Below are positions 1 to 5,345 of a stretch of 5,513 nucleotides of DNA, piece after piece. Both the position numbers and the translations under genes were made by a program. Source of the stretch: Chromatiales bacterium (GTDB lineage: Bacteria; Pseudomonadota; Gammaproteobacteria; Steroidobacterales; GCA-2729495); assembly GCA_030614035.1 (NCBI GenBank), contig JAUWKW010000118.1, positions 1 to 5,513 of the forward strand, written 5' to 3'. Positions within the stretch are counted from its first letter, which is position 1. Each line of letters starts with the position of its first letter. The notes beneath the pieces were generated by a model. That model saw nothing but the letters and a program-made list of their open reading frames with translations. It was not told where the DNA came from and did not search any database.

Positions 1-751
1 GGCTGATGTAACTGATCCGGTATCAATTGCAAATGTGTTTAGTAGAAAGGTTGATGTCGTCATTTCGTGTCTGGGCTGTCGCTCAGGTTTGGCCCGAGAC
101 TTCGACGCAATAGACTACAAAGCTACGCTCAATGTCCTTAATGCTGCCAAAGAAAATGGAGCAGCAAAATTCATTCTCTTGTCAGCGATCTGTGTAAGAA
201 AACCAGACCTGCCGCTCCAGCTTGCCAAGCTGAAAATGGAGGATGAACTGATTCGCTCTGGAATTGATTACGCCATCGTAAGGCCGACAGCGTACTTTTG
301 GGTTTTCGATGCTCAGTCTGGGATGATTGAAAAAGGAAAACCAGGCTTCCTGATAGGGAGCGGCGATCAGGCCAGTCATAATCCAATCGCCAAAGAAGAT
401 TTAGCCGAATTCATGGTTGGCTGTATTGATAGTAGTGAGCGCATAAACCGGATTCATATCATCGGTGGACCAGAGGTTTCCGAGAATATCGTTACTTATA
501 GAGATTCTCTTATGATGAAATTCGAATCCATGGGTAAAGAACCGAAGTTGATTAGAATTCCCAGCTGGCTGTACATGACCGTAATCCGAATAACGAGATT
601 TATCGGCCTCTTCGTCAGGAAGATCGGTGTCTTTTCGGAGTTCTTGCATATTACCTACTATTACACTCATAACGATATGCGGGCTCCTGGCTATGGCTCT
701 ATAACGCTCAGGCAACACCTGACGGATACAACGAGAGAAGTAAAAACATAG
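1..751 (+). CDS. DVR/BciA-like NAD(P)-binding reductase (atypical SDR), 5' end missing
   Basis: The reading frame is open from base 2 to a TAG stop at 749-751, giving 249 visible residues. It is cut by the left edge, so the N-terminal Rossmann segment with its glycine-rich nucleotide-binding loop (probably 50-80 residues) lies outside. A GTG at 35-37 is in frame, but homologous-looking sequence (ADVTDP) continues upstream of it, so it is not the real start. The visible part follows divinyl chlorophyllide 8-vinyl reductases in order: VDVVISCLG, IDYKATLNVLNAA, LLSAICVRKP (nt about 176-205), AKLKMEDEL, YAIVRPTAYF, NPIAKEDLAEF, IIGGPE, GKEPKLIRIP, and a YGSITL tail. Known enzymes reduce the 8-vinyl group of chlorophyllide precursors with NADPH. 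Relative to the plant and purple-bacterial proteins as I remember them, the segment between the TYYY stretch and the YGSITL tail is about a dozen residues shorter. No pigment gene is visible nearby, so the substrate is uncertain. Base composition is about 44% GC, well below the neighbours, which suggests transfer. Family assignment is firm; exact activity is not. Confidence 0.82.
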   Translation, partial: ADVTDPVSIANVFSRKVDVVISCLGCRSGLARDFDAIDYKATLNVLNAAKENGAAKFILLSAICVRKPDLPLQLAKLKMEDELIRSGIDYAIVRPTAYFWVFDAQSGMIEKGKPGFLIGSGDQASHNPIAKEDLAEFMVGCIDSSERINRIHIIGGPEVSENIVTYRDSLMMKFESMGKEPKLIRIPSWLYMTVIRITRFIGLFVRKIGVFSEFLHITYYYTHNDMRAPGYGSITLRQHLTDTTREVKT

Positions 752-817
752 CCAATTATTTCGTCGGGTCGTCCAGTGCCTGGGCCGGCGGAAGAGGGCG
801 CATCGGAGTAGAGTCTG

Positions 818-842
818 GCGCCGTTCTTTCGGACGCGTTTTT
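818..842 (+). terminator. Possible intrinsic terminator after the DVR-like gene
   Basis: GCGCCG (818-823) can pair with CGG-A-CGC (830-836) across a TTCTTT loop, with A833 bulged. A run of five T follows at 838-842. The hairpin starts 66 bases after the stop codon of the plus-strand gene. The stem is short and interrupted, so this is a modest candidate. Confidence 0.35.
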
Positions 843-880
843 GGGATCGGACAGCGGCTGCGTGACTGCAGGGGTCCAAC

Positions 881-896
881 AGCCAAGCGCTTGGCT
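881..896. repeat. Perfect 16-base palindrome (AGCCAAGC/GCTTGGCT)
   Basis: AGCCAAGC is followed directly by its reverse complement. As RNA it would form a 6-bp stem with a GCGC loop on either strand. It lies between two convergent genes, 54 bases beyond the CoA-transferase stop, and no T-run follows it on either strand. It could be a bidirectional transcription-end structure or a protein-binding site; the sequence does not decide. Confidence 0.7.
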
Positions 897-949
897 CTGT
901 CTCGTGATCTTCAGTGCGATAAACGGAAAAGCCGCGCGGGAAGTAGCTG

Positions 950-2161
950 CTAAATTATTCCTTCTTCTTTCAAGGCCGACATTTCGGCCGGGCTCATACC
1001 CAACAACTCACCGAAAATCTCATCGTTGTGCGAACCAACTTCCGGGCCGGCCCAAATGGTCTGGCCAGGCGTTTCGCTCAGCTTCGGCACGATCGCGGGT
1101 ATCGTCAGCGGCTTCCCGTTGACATCAACCCTTTCGAATAATTCGCGCGCCTGGAAATGTGCGTCCTTGAACATGTCGGCGACGCTGTAAATCGGGCCCG
1201 ACGGCACTTCCGCTTCCTCCAGTTGTTCGAGAACCTGATCCGAGGTCAAAGAGCCTGTCCACTCGATAATTGCCGCGTCAAGTTCGGCTTCATGTTCAAC
1301 CCGTCCCGCGTTATCGGCAAAACGGGGGTCGTCCGCCATTTCTGGCCGTCCCATTGCGCGCATCAGCCGTTGAAAAATTGTGTCTCCATTGCCACCGATA
1401 ATGACGTGCTTGTCGTCTCCGCACAGATAGGTGTTGGTCGGAACGATGCCGGTCAGTGTCGAGCCGGACGGCTGACGAATCTCGCCGAGACGGTCGTATT
1501 CCGGAACGACCGATTCCAGCATATTGAATACGGCTTCGTAAATTGCCACGTCGATAATCTGCCCGCGATGCTCCGGGTCCTGAAGTTTGCTGATACAGGC
1601 CATCAGGATTCCCAGGGCGGCATGCATCGCCGCCAGCGTGTCGCCCATGCTCAGGTTCGGTCGCACCGGTGGCCGATCTGGAAATCCGTTGATGTAGCGG
1701 AAACCGCCGACTCCTTCGCAGACCGATGCAAAGCCCGGCCGGGATGCATAGGGGCCGGTCTGGCCGTATCCAGAAATTCGTGCATAGATCAGGCCGGGAT
1801 TGTCGCCCATCAGATCATCCGGACCCAGGCCCCAGCGTTCCATCGAACCGGGTCTGAAGTTTTCGATCAGCACGTCCGATTCGCTGGCGAGCTGCCGCAC
1901 GATCCCGCGGCCTTCCTCGCTGCGCAGATTAACTGTCACGCACTTTTTGTTGCGGGCAACGCTGCGCCACCACAGCGACGTACCTTCGTCGAGCAAACGC
2001 CAGGTCCGAAGTGGATCACCTTCGCCAGGCCGTTCGACCTTGATAACTTCGGCGCCGTAGTAGCCCAATAGGCAACCCGTGAATGGTCCGGCGATCAATT
2101 GGCCGAGTTCCAGGACGCGTATGCCCGCCAACGGGCCAGGGTGTTCTGATTTTTCAGTCAT
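950..2161 (-). CDS. CaiB/BaiF family (class III) CoA-transferase
   Basis: The predicted protein has 403 residues, the usual length for class III CoA-transferases, which move CoA between carboxylic acids through an aspartyl-CoA anhydride and act in the cytoplasm; there is no signal peptide. The N-terminus has the family opening (GIRVLELGQLIAGPF, residues 13-27, then GAEVIKVERPGEGDPLR, 36-52). NLRSEEGR (78-85) and DVLIENFRPG (96-105) follow, then ISGYGQTGPYASRPGF (129-144). Asp174 in the MGD motif (172-174) aligns with the catalytic aspartate of formyl-CoA transferase (Asp169). The C-terminal part has the usual PTNTYLCGDDKHVIIGG, DPRF and VPSGPIYSVADM blocks. The ATG at 2161 gives the family-typical N-terminus, although no good Shine-Dalgarno is present. 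Substrates cannot be read from the sequence; formyl, succinyl, carnitine or mesaconyl-type donors and acceptors all occur in this family. It lies downstream of the esterase gene on the same strand. Confidence 0.95.
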   Translation of the reverse strand: MTEKSEHPGPLAGIRVLELGQLIAGPFTGCLLGYYGAEVIKVERPGEGDPLRTWRLLDEGTSLWWRSVARNKKCVTVNLRSEEGRGIVRQLASESDVLIENFRPGSMERWGLGPDDLMGDNPGLIYARISGYGQTGPYASRPGFASVCEGVGGFRYINGFPDRPPVRPNLSMGDTLAAMHAALGILMACISKLQDPEHRGQIIDVAIYEAVFNMLESVVPEYDRLGEIRQPSGSTLTGIVPTNTYLCGDDKHVIIGGNGDTIFQRLMRAMGRPEMADDPRFADNAGRVEHEAELDAAIIEWTGSLTSDQVLEQLEEAEVPSGPIYSVADMFKDAHFQARELFERVDVNGKPLTIPAIVPKLSETPGQTIWAGPEVGSHNDEIFGELLGMSPAEMSALKEEGII

Positions 2162-2192
2162 TTCTTATTGTTATGGATGAATCTCGTACCCG

Positions 2193-2198
2193 ATTCTA
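2193..2198 (-). promoter_or_regulatory. Weak candidate -10 box for the CoA-transferase gene
   Basis: On the minus strand TAGAAT matches the sigma-70 -10 consensus at 5 of 6 positions. It lies 31 bases upstream of the ATG, which would leave a leader of about 25 bases. I find no good -35 hexamer at the expected distance. If real, the CoA-transferase gene has its own promoter as well as any read-through from the hydrolase gene. Confidence 0.25.
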
Positions 2199-2250
2199 AT
2201 CCATTGAGGGCCTGTATAACCAGAGCCAGCGCATCGGCTGTGTTGATCCC

Positions 2251-2276
2251 GCAGTCCCGCTCGCGCGCGGGACTGC
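2251..2276 (-). repeat. Perfect 10-bp hairpin directly after the hydrolase stop codon; possible terminator
   Basis: GCAGTCCCGC (2251-2260) and GCGGGACTGC (2267-2276) are exact reverse complements with a 6-base TCGCGC loop. On the minus strand the hairpin starts at the base right after the hydrolase TGA (2277-2279). No T-run follows on either strand, so it is not a textbook intrinsic terminator. It could stabilise the 3' end of the hydrolase message, attenuate transcription into the CoA-transferase gene, or end transcription without a U-tract. Confidence 0.8.
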
Positions 2277-3317
2277 TCAATCGAAATATGTCAGAAAAAA
2301 CTGCGCGACTTCGCTGCTCGCTTGTTCCGCCTCGGGCAGGTCCGGATGATCATGCCAGCCATGCCACATACCCTCCCAGACGTCCAGCGTGACGTTAACA
2401 CCGTCGCCGCGAGCGCGGCGCGCCAGGCGCACCGAATCACTGAGCAGCTTTTCCCGGGTGCCAACCTGGATTAGCAGCGGCGGAAACGCATGGTAATCGG
2501 CATAAACCGGCGAGATCAGCGGGTGGTCCAGCGGCTCGTCCCCCGCGTATAGCAGGTTGCGGCCGCCGCCGCTGCTGCGCAGCACCGGGTCGAAATCGGC
2601 CAGCGTGGCGCGCGTGTCGCCGCGGCCGGTAATGTCGGTCGACGGCGATAACGCCGCCACCGATGCAGGCAACGGCATGCCGCTATCCCGAAGGTGCAAA
2701 GTCAATGCAAGCGCCAGACCCCCGCCGGCGGAATCGCCATAGACCGCTATATCCCCGCCCCGGTACCCATTATCGAGAAGCCAGCCGTACGCAGTAGCCG
2801 CATCGTCCAAAGCGGCGGGGAAAGGGTGTTCAGGCGCCAAACGGTAGTCAACTGACAGGACCGGGATTCCGGCTGCTGGCCCAATTCGCAGCGCGCTGCC
2901 AAGATTGGTTTCGGCCGAACCAATGATGTAACCGCCACCATGGAGATAGAGGATGACCTTGTCCGTCCGGCGGGTTGCGGGTGTCTTGATCCAAAATGCC
3001 GGCACGCCGTTCAGATTCTGTTCGACCAGTTCAAAGTCCGAAGATATCTCTTCGGCATAAGCACGGAACATGCGGCCAAGCATGTTGCGAATCCGTTCCA
3101 GTCTCTCCGGATCGCCTGCGTCGCCGGCCGGGACCGAACCGATTTGCGCCCGGGCATAGAATGCCTGCGCCTGCTCACTAACGGTCGCAGGGATCAGTGG
3201 CGGCGCTTGTTCCTGATCGTTTGTTGTCTGGGATTGCACTGGCGTCCCTGGCCCGGTAAGCGCCAGCAGCACCAGCAACAGGCCATATCCGGTAAGTCTC
3301 TGCTTGGGTTCATTCAT
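2277..3317 (-). CDS. Exported alpha/beta hydrolase, HSL (hormone-sensitive lipase) family esterase
   Basis: The predicted protein has 346 residues. A basic start (KQR), a hydrophobic run (residues 11-22) and a small-residue region ending near VQS (27-29) form a Sec-type signal peptide, so the enzyme is probably periplasmic or secreted. The mature part has the HSL pattern: HGGG at 126-129 (oxyanion hole), DYRLAPEHPFPAALDD at 157-172, and GDSAG at 194-198 with Ser196 as nucleophile. His319 in the GMWHGW segment is the general base. The usual acid position, DPL in acetyl esterases, reads REKLLSD here (288-294), so Glu289 is the aligned acid and Asp294 an alternative. Family members hydrolyse short-chain esters and some lactones; the substrate is unknown. 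The ATG at 3317 keeps the signal peptide; upstream there is only a weak GGA. It diverges from the hydroxy-acid oxidase gene and precedes the CoA-transferase gene. Confidence 0.93.
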   Translation of the reverse strand: MNEPKQRLTGYGLLLVLLALTGPGTPVQSQTTNDQEQAPPLIPATVSEQAQAFYARAQIGSVPAGDAGDPERLERIRNMLGRMFRAYAEEISSDFELVEQNLNGVPAFWIKTPATRRTDKVILYLHGGGYIIGSAETNLGSALRIGPAAGIPVLSVDYRLAPEHPFPAALDDAATAYGWLLDNGYRGGDIAVYGDSAGGGLALALTLHLRDSGMPLPASVAALSPSTDITGRGDTRATLADFDPVLRSSGGGRNLLYAGDEPLDHPLISPVYADYHAFPPLLIQVGTREKLLSDSVRLARRARGDGVNVTLDVWEGMWHGWHDHPDLPEAEQASSEVAQFFLTYFD

Positions 3318-3351
3318 CGCGTATCGATTCCATTGTTATTGGTGCGCTGAC

Positions 3352-3369
3352 GGTGGCGACGCCGCCACC
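3352..3369. repeat. Inverted repeat with 7-bp arms in the hydrolase leader
   Basis: GGTGGCG (3352-3358) and CGCCACC (3363-3369) are exact reverse complements around an ACGC loop. The repeat ends 34 bases upstream of the hydrolase start codon, so it may lie in that gene's 5' untranslated region or overlap its promoter. It could be a leader hairpin or a binding site for a dimeric regulator. Confidence 0.55.
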
Positions 3370-3517
3370 CGGCTGAGCGCATTGTTGTTTCGTAAGCCTA
3401 CCATCGGTTGAACTGCGTTGCGTTTGCCATCCTCCCTGTAGGCAAAAAAATGCTACGGTTGCAACAAACCGAATAACCATCTGCAACAGCAACTCGCGAT
3501 ATCACCGGAAACGAAGC

Positions 3518-3524
3518 GGGGGGA
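3518..3524 (+). promoter_or_regulatory. Ribosome binding site that fixes the start of the hydroxy-acid oxidase
   Basis: A GGGGGGA run ends three bases before the ATG at 3528. The next in-frame ATG that would remove the signal region (3621, residue 32) has no purine-rich stretch in front of it. This favours the upstream start and hence the presence of the twin-arginine signal. Confidence 0.6.
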
Positions 3525-3527
3525 ACG

Positions 3528-4733
3528 ATGACAGAGCAGAATGAATGGTCGTGGTGCCCACGTCAGGCCCGTCGCGACTTGCTGAAATTCCTGTTGAGCT
3601 CGCCGCTGCTGGGCACCGCCATGGCGCATGACGAAGTCGACGCGTTAATCGCTGAAATTACAAACCCGCGACGCGCGACAAATGTTATGCAATTTCAGGA
3701 TGTCGCCCGACTGAAGTTAACCCCGGAGATGTACAACTTCATTGCGGACGGTTCGGACGACATGAAAACGCTCCGGGCAAACCGGGCCGCTTTCGATGCC
3801 ATCGAGATTCGTGCGCGCCGTTTGATCGACGTGTCCGAGATCGATACCACCATCGAAATTTTCGGCCAGCAAATGAAAACGCCGATCATTCTTGCGCCGG
3901 TCGGCGCTCAGGGACAAATGCACCCGGATGGCGAATTGGCATCGGCGCGGGCTGCCAAATCGAGACAACATGTCATGATCGCTTCGACGATGACGAGTTA
4001 CAGCGTCGGCCAGATTGGTGCCGAGGCCCCGGGCCTGACCTGGTTTCAGCTGTACCCGATGCCGGACCGGTCGGTCACGCAACAATTGCTGGCCAAAGCG
4101 GATGCTGCAGGTGCCCGGGTGGTTGTCGTGACGATCGACGGCCCAACGCTGGGCAATCGCGAAAGTCAGAAAGCGTTCTTCCGGCGGGCAACCGGCAGCT
4201 CGCGATCCCGGCTGGGCAATATGGAAGGGATCGAAGGCAAGTTTCGCGTAGGCGATCCGTCGCTGACCTGGGATTACATCGCATGGTTGCGTGACAACAC
4301 GGACAAGCCGATTGTTTTGAAAGGCATCGTCACCCGCGAAGATGCCCGTTTGTGTCTCAAGTACGGTGTCGATGGATTGGTCATTTCCAACCATGGTGGC
4401 CGCCAGGAGGAAAGCAATCGCGGGACCCTGGAATCGCTGCCGGAGATCGTCGCGGTCGTCGACGGTCGGTTTCCCGTACTGATCGATGGCGGCTTCAGGC
4501 GGGGTACCGACATGCTCAAGGCGCTGGCGCTGGGCGCGAACGCAATATGCATTGGCCGTGCCTATATCTGGGGTCTGGCGGCGTTCGGACAGGAGGGCGT
4601 TGAACGGGTTCTGGACCTGTTAACGGTCGAGCTCATGCGCATCATGAAATATACCGGCACGACTTCCATCGCCGAAATCGGGCGCAGCCATGTTCAAGCC
4701 AAAGACTGGCCGGCAGCTATCGGTCCCGATTGA
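3528..4733 (+). CDS. FMN-dependent alpha-hydroxy-acid oxidase/dehydrogenase with Tat signal
   Basis: The protein has 401 residues and belongs to the glycolate oxidase / L-lactate oxidase / lactate dehydrogenase family, which oxidises L-2-hydroxy acids to 2-oxo acids using FMN. The N-terminus carries RRDLLK (15-20), a hydrophobic stretch (21-32) and an AMA cleavage-like site (31-33), which together form a twin-arginine export signal. Tat export of a folded flavoprotein would be consistent. The TIM-barrel core has APVGAQGQMHPDGE (123-136), WFQLY with Tyr176, TIDGP with Asp204, RE (211-212), VLKG with Lys265, SNHGGRQ with catalytic His289 and Arg292, and DGGFRRGTD with the phosphate loop (320-328). 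These match glycolate oxidase Tyr129, Asp157, Arg164, Lys230, His254 and Arg257. The residue aligned with glycolate oxidase Tyr24 is Phe71 (YNFIADG), so one substrate-carboxylate contact is altered. Chain-length preference and electron acceptor (oxygen, quinone or cytochrome) cannot be read here. Confidence 0.94.
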   Translation: MTEQNEWSWCPRQARRDLLKFLLSSPLLGTAMAHDEVDALIAEITNPRRATNVMQFQDVARLKLTPEMYNFIADGSDDMKTLRANRAAFDAIEIRARRLIDVSEIDTTIEIFGQQMKTPIILAPVGAQGQMHPDGELASARAAKSRQHVMIASTMTSYSVGQIGAEAPGLTWFQLYPMPDRSVTQQLLAKADAAGARVVVVTIDGPTLGNRESQKAFFRRATGSSRSRLGNMEGIEGKFRVGDPSLTWDYIAWLRDNTDKPIVLKGIVTREDARLCLKYGVDGLVISNHGGRQEESNRGTLESLPEIVAVVDGRFPVLIDGGFRRGTDMLKALALGANAICIGRAYIWGLAAFGQEGVERVLDLLTVELMRIMKYTGTTSIAEIGRSHVQAKDWPAAIGPD

Positions 4734-4742
4734 AGAACCGGC

Positions 4743-4800
4743 CGGGTCCGACGCAGGGCTGAGCCACTCGCGTCAGACCGCGAATTGAAAGCCGGACCCG
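4743..4800. repeat. Inverted repeat between convergent genes, possible bidirectional terminator
   Basis: CGGGTCCG (4743-4750) is the exact reverse complement of CGGACCCG (4793-4800). A competing inner pairing joins GACGC (4750-4754) to GCGTC (4770-4774). The element fills most of the 70-base gap between the stop of the oxidase gene and the stop of the Spy-like gene, where a shared terminator would be expected. No T-run is present, and the outer loop is long (42 bases). Confidence 0.45.
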
Positions 4801-4803
4801 CCG

Positions 4804-5286
4804 TTACTCCGCCAGGGCAAGCGGTATGACCTGGGACAAGTCGTAATCGATAATTGCGTCGAGCTTGTTTTCGATCTGGAAATATCTCAGCGTCTTCTTT
4901 TGCGACAGAATCTTCCGGAATTCGCGCAGGTATTTCTCATTCAGTCTGAGTTCTTCTTTTTGAATCTTGAAGTATTCGTCGACGAGCGTTTTTGCCTGCT
5001 CTTCCGACAGACCGTCGAAGTTGTCCCGAAACTCCGTCAACATTTTCATCGTGCGATCGACCATTGAGGCGCGGTCATTCTGGAACTGGCGATACAGCGG
5101 CCAAAACACGTCGCTTTCCGCAGCCGTCAACGCCAGGTTTTCCGTCACAATAGCCTGCCGGTTGGTGCGGATCTGTGCCAGCATCAACTCAATTTCGTCG
5201 CGTTCCTGCTGCGCGAATGTCTCGCCGGCATATCCAGCCAGGACCACCGCCGCCAGAAATACCAGAGCAGTTGTTATTCGTTGCAT
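4804..5286 (-). CDS. Periplasmic Spy/CpxP-like helical protein
   Basis: The predicted protein has 160 residues. A short basic start (QR), a hydrophobic segment (6-20) and a TFA site at 23-25 form a Sec signal peptide, so it should be periplasmic. The remainder is nearly all charged amphipathic helix with no cysteines. LTAAE (53-57) followed by FWPLYRQF (61-68), LSEEQ (93-97), and the C-terminal KKTLRYFQIENKLDA (130-144) resemble the LTxxQ-type repeats and helices of Spy/CpxP proteins, which act as ATP-independent chaperones or envelope-stress sensors. Similar proteobacterial proteins are often annotated as hypothetical, so the exact role is open. The ATG at 5286 is supported by GAGGGG at 5297-5302, ten bases upstream. 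The gene lies 59 bases after a methyltransferase gene on the same strand and could be in its transcript. Confidence 0.8.
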   Translation of the reverse strand: MQRITTALVFLAAVVLAGYAGETFAQQERDEIELMLAQIRTNRQAIVTENLALTAAESDVFWPLYRQFQNDRASMVDRTMKMLTEFRDNFDGLSEEQAKTLVDEYFKIQKEELRLNEKYLREFRKILSQKKTLRYFQIENKLDAIIDYDLSQVIPLALAE

Positions 5287-5296
5287 TCTGTTAGCG

Positions 5297-5302
5297 CCCC
5301 TC
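5297..5302 (-). promoter_or_regulatory. Shine-Dalgarno of the Spy-like gene
   Basis: GAGGGG on the minus strand sits ten bases upstream of the ATG at 5286. It supports that start and hence the intact signal peptide. Confidence 0.6.
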
Positions 5303-5345
5303 GTCCGTCATACATTCTGCGGCCGTTGCAGGCGCGCCAGTCTGC

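Larger units (their letters stand above)
752..949. other. Non-coding gap between convergent genes
   Basis: This 198-base stretch lies between the stop of the DVR-like gene and the stop of the CoA-transferase gene. I see no convincing coding sequence on either strand. It contains a possible intrinsic terminator at 818-842 and a perfect 16-base palindrome at 881-896, listed separately. The AT-rich composition of the DVR-like gene ends at about its left border; from about 770 the sequence is GC-rich like the rest of the window. Confidence 0.7.
3318..3527. promoter_or_regulatory. Divergent intergenic region between hydrolase and hydroxy-acid oxidase genes
   Basis: This 210-base region must hold promoters for both divergent genes. 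For the plus strand, TTGCCA (3424-3429) matches the -35 consensus at 5 of 6 positions and is followed after 16 bases by AAAAAT (3446-3451, 4 of 6); this is only a weak candidate. I could not find a convincing minus-strand promoter. The region contains a 7-bp hairpin at 3352-3369 and an 8-base palindrome GTTGCAAC at 3458-3465. GCAACA occurs at 3461-3466 and again at 3483-3488, 22 bases apart, which is about two helical turns. These are possible regulator sites but are not recognised as any known operator. Confidence 0.5.

Noticed and set aside
35..37. GTG as the start codon of the DVR-like gene
   Set aside because: The frame is open and shows family-like sequence upstream to the window edge, and the Rossmann N-terminus would be missing if translation began here.
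401..886. Minus-strand open frame of 161 codons overlapping the DVR-like gene and the gap
   Set aside because: Most of it is antisense to the DVR-like gene and the product shows no domain or plausible composition.
931..940. CCGCGCGG-type palindrome just past the CoA-transferase stop as a terminator
   Set aside because: There is no loop to form a stable hairpin and only a short T-run on the minus strand, so it does not meet terminator criteria.
841..1122. Plus-strand open frame of 93 codons running from the gap into the CoA-transferase 3' end
   Set aside because: Two thirds of it is antisense to the CoA-transferase, and its Ser/Arg-rich translation looks like non-coding sequence.
1157..2071. 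Long open frame (304 codons) on the plus strand inside the CoA-transferase gene
   Set aside because: It lies wholly opposite a strongly conserved CoA-transferase; its translation is rich in Arg, His, Cys and Gln with no recognisable domain, as expected for a GC-rich antisense shadow.
3399..3440. GGGAGG directly touching an ATG on the minus strand, opening a 10-codon frame
   Set aside because: There is no spacing between the purine run and the ATG, and the peptide is too short and featureless to call.
3310..3492. Minus-strand 60-codon frame overlapping the hydrolase start
   Set aside because: It begins with a hydrophobic stretch but then becomes low-quality sequence, has no good ribosome binding site, and occupies the divergent promoter region; a small leader protein cannot be excluded but is unsupported.
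3717..4394. Open frame of 225 codons on the minus strand inside the oxidase gene
   Set aside because: It is opposite the conserved FMN-enzyme core and has no family motifs or ribosome binding site that I can see; it is a shadow frame.
5290..5310. Tiny ATG-started frame (MTDEGR) just upstream of the Spy-like gene
   Set aside because: Six codons overlapping the ribosome binding site; more likely chance than a leader peptide.
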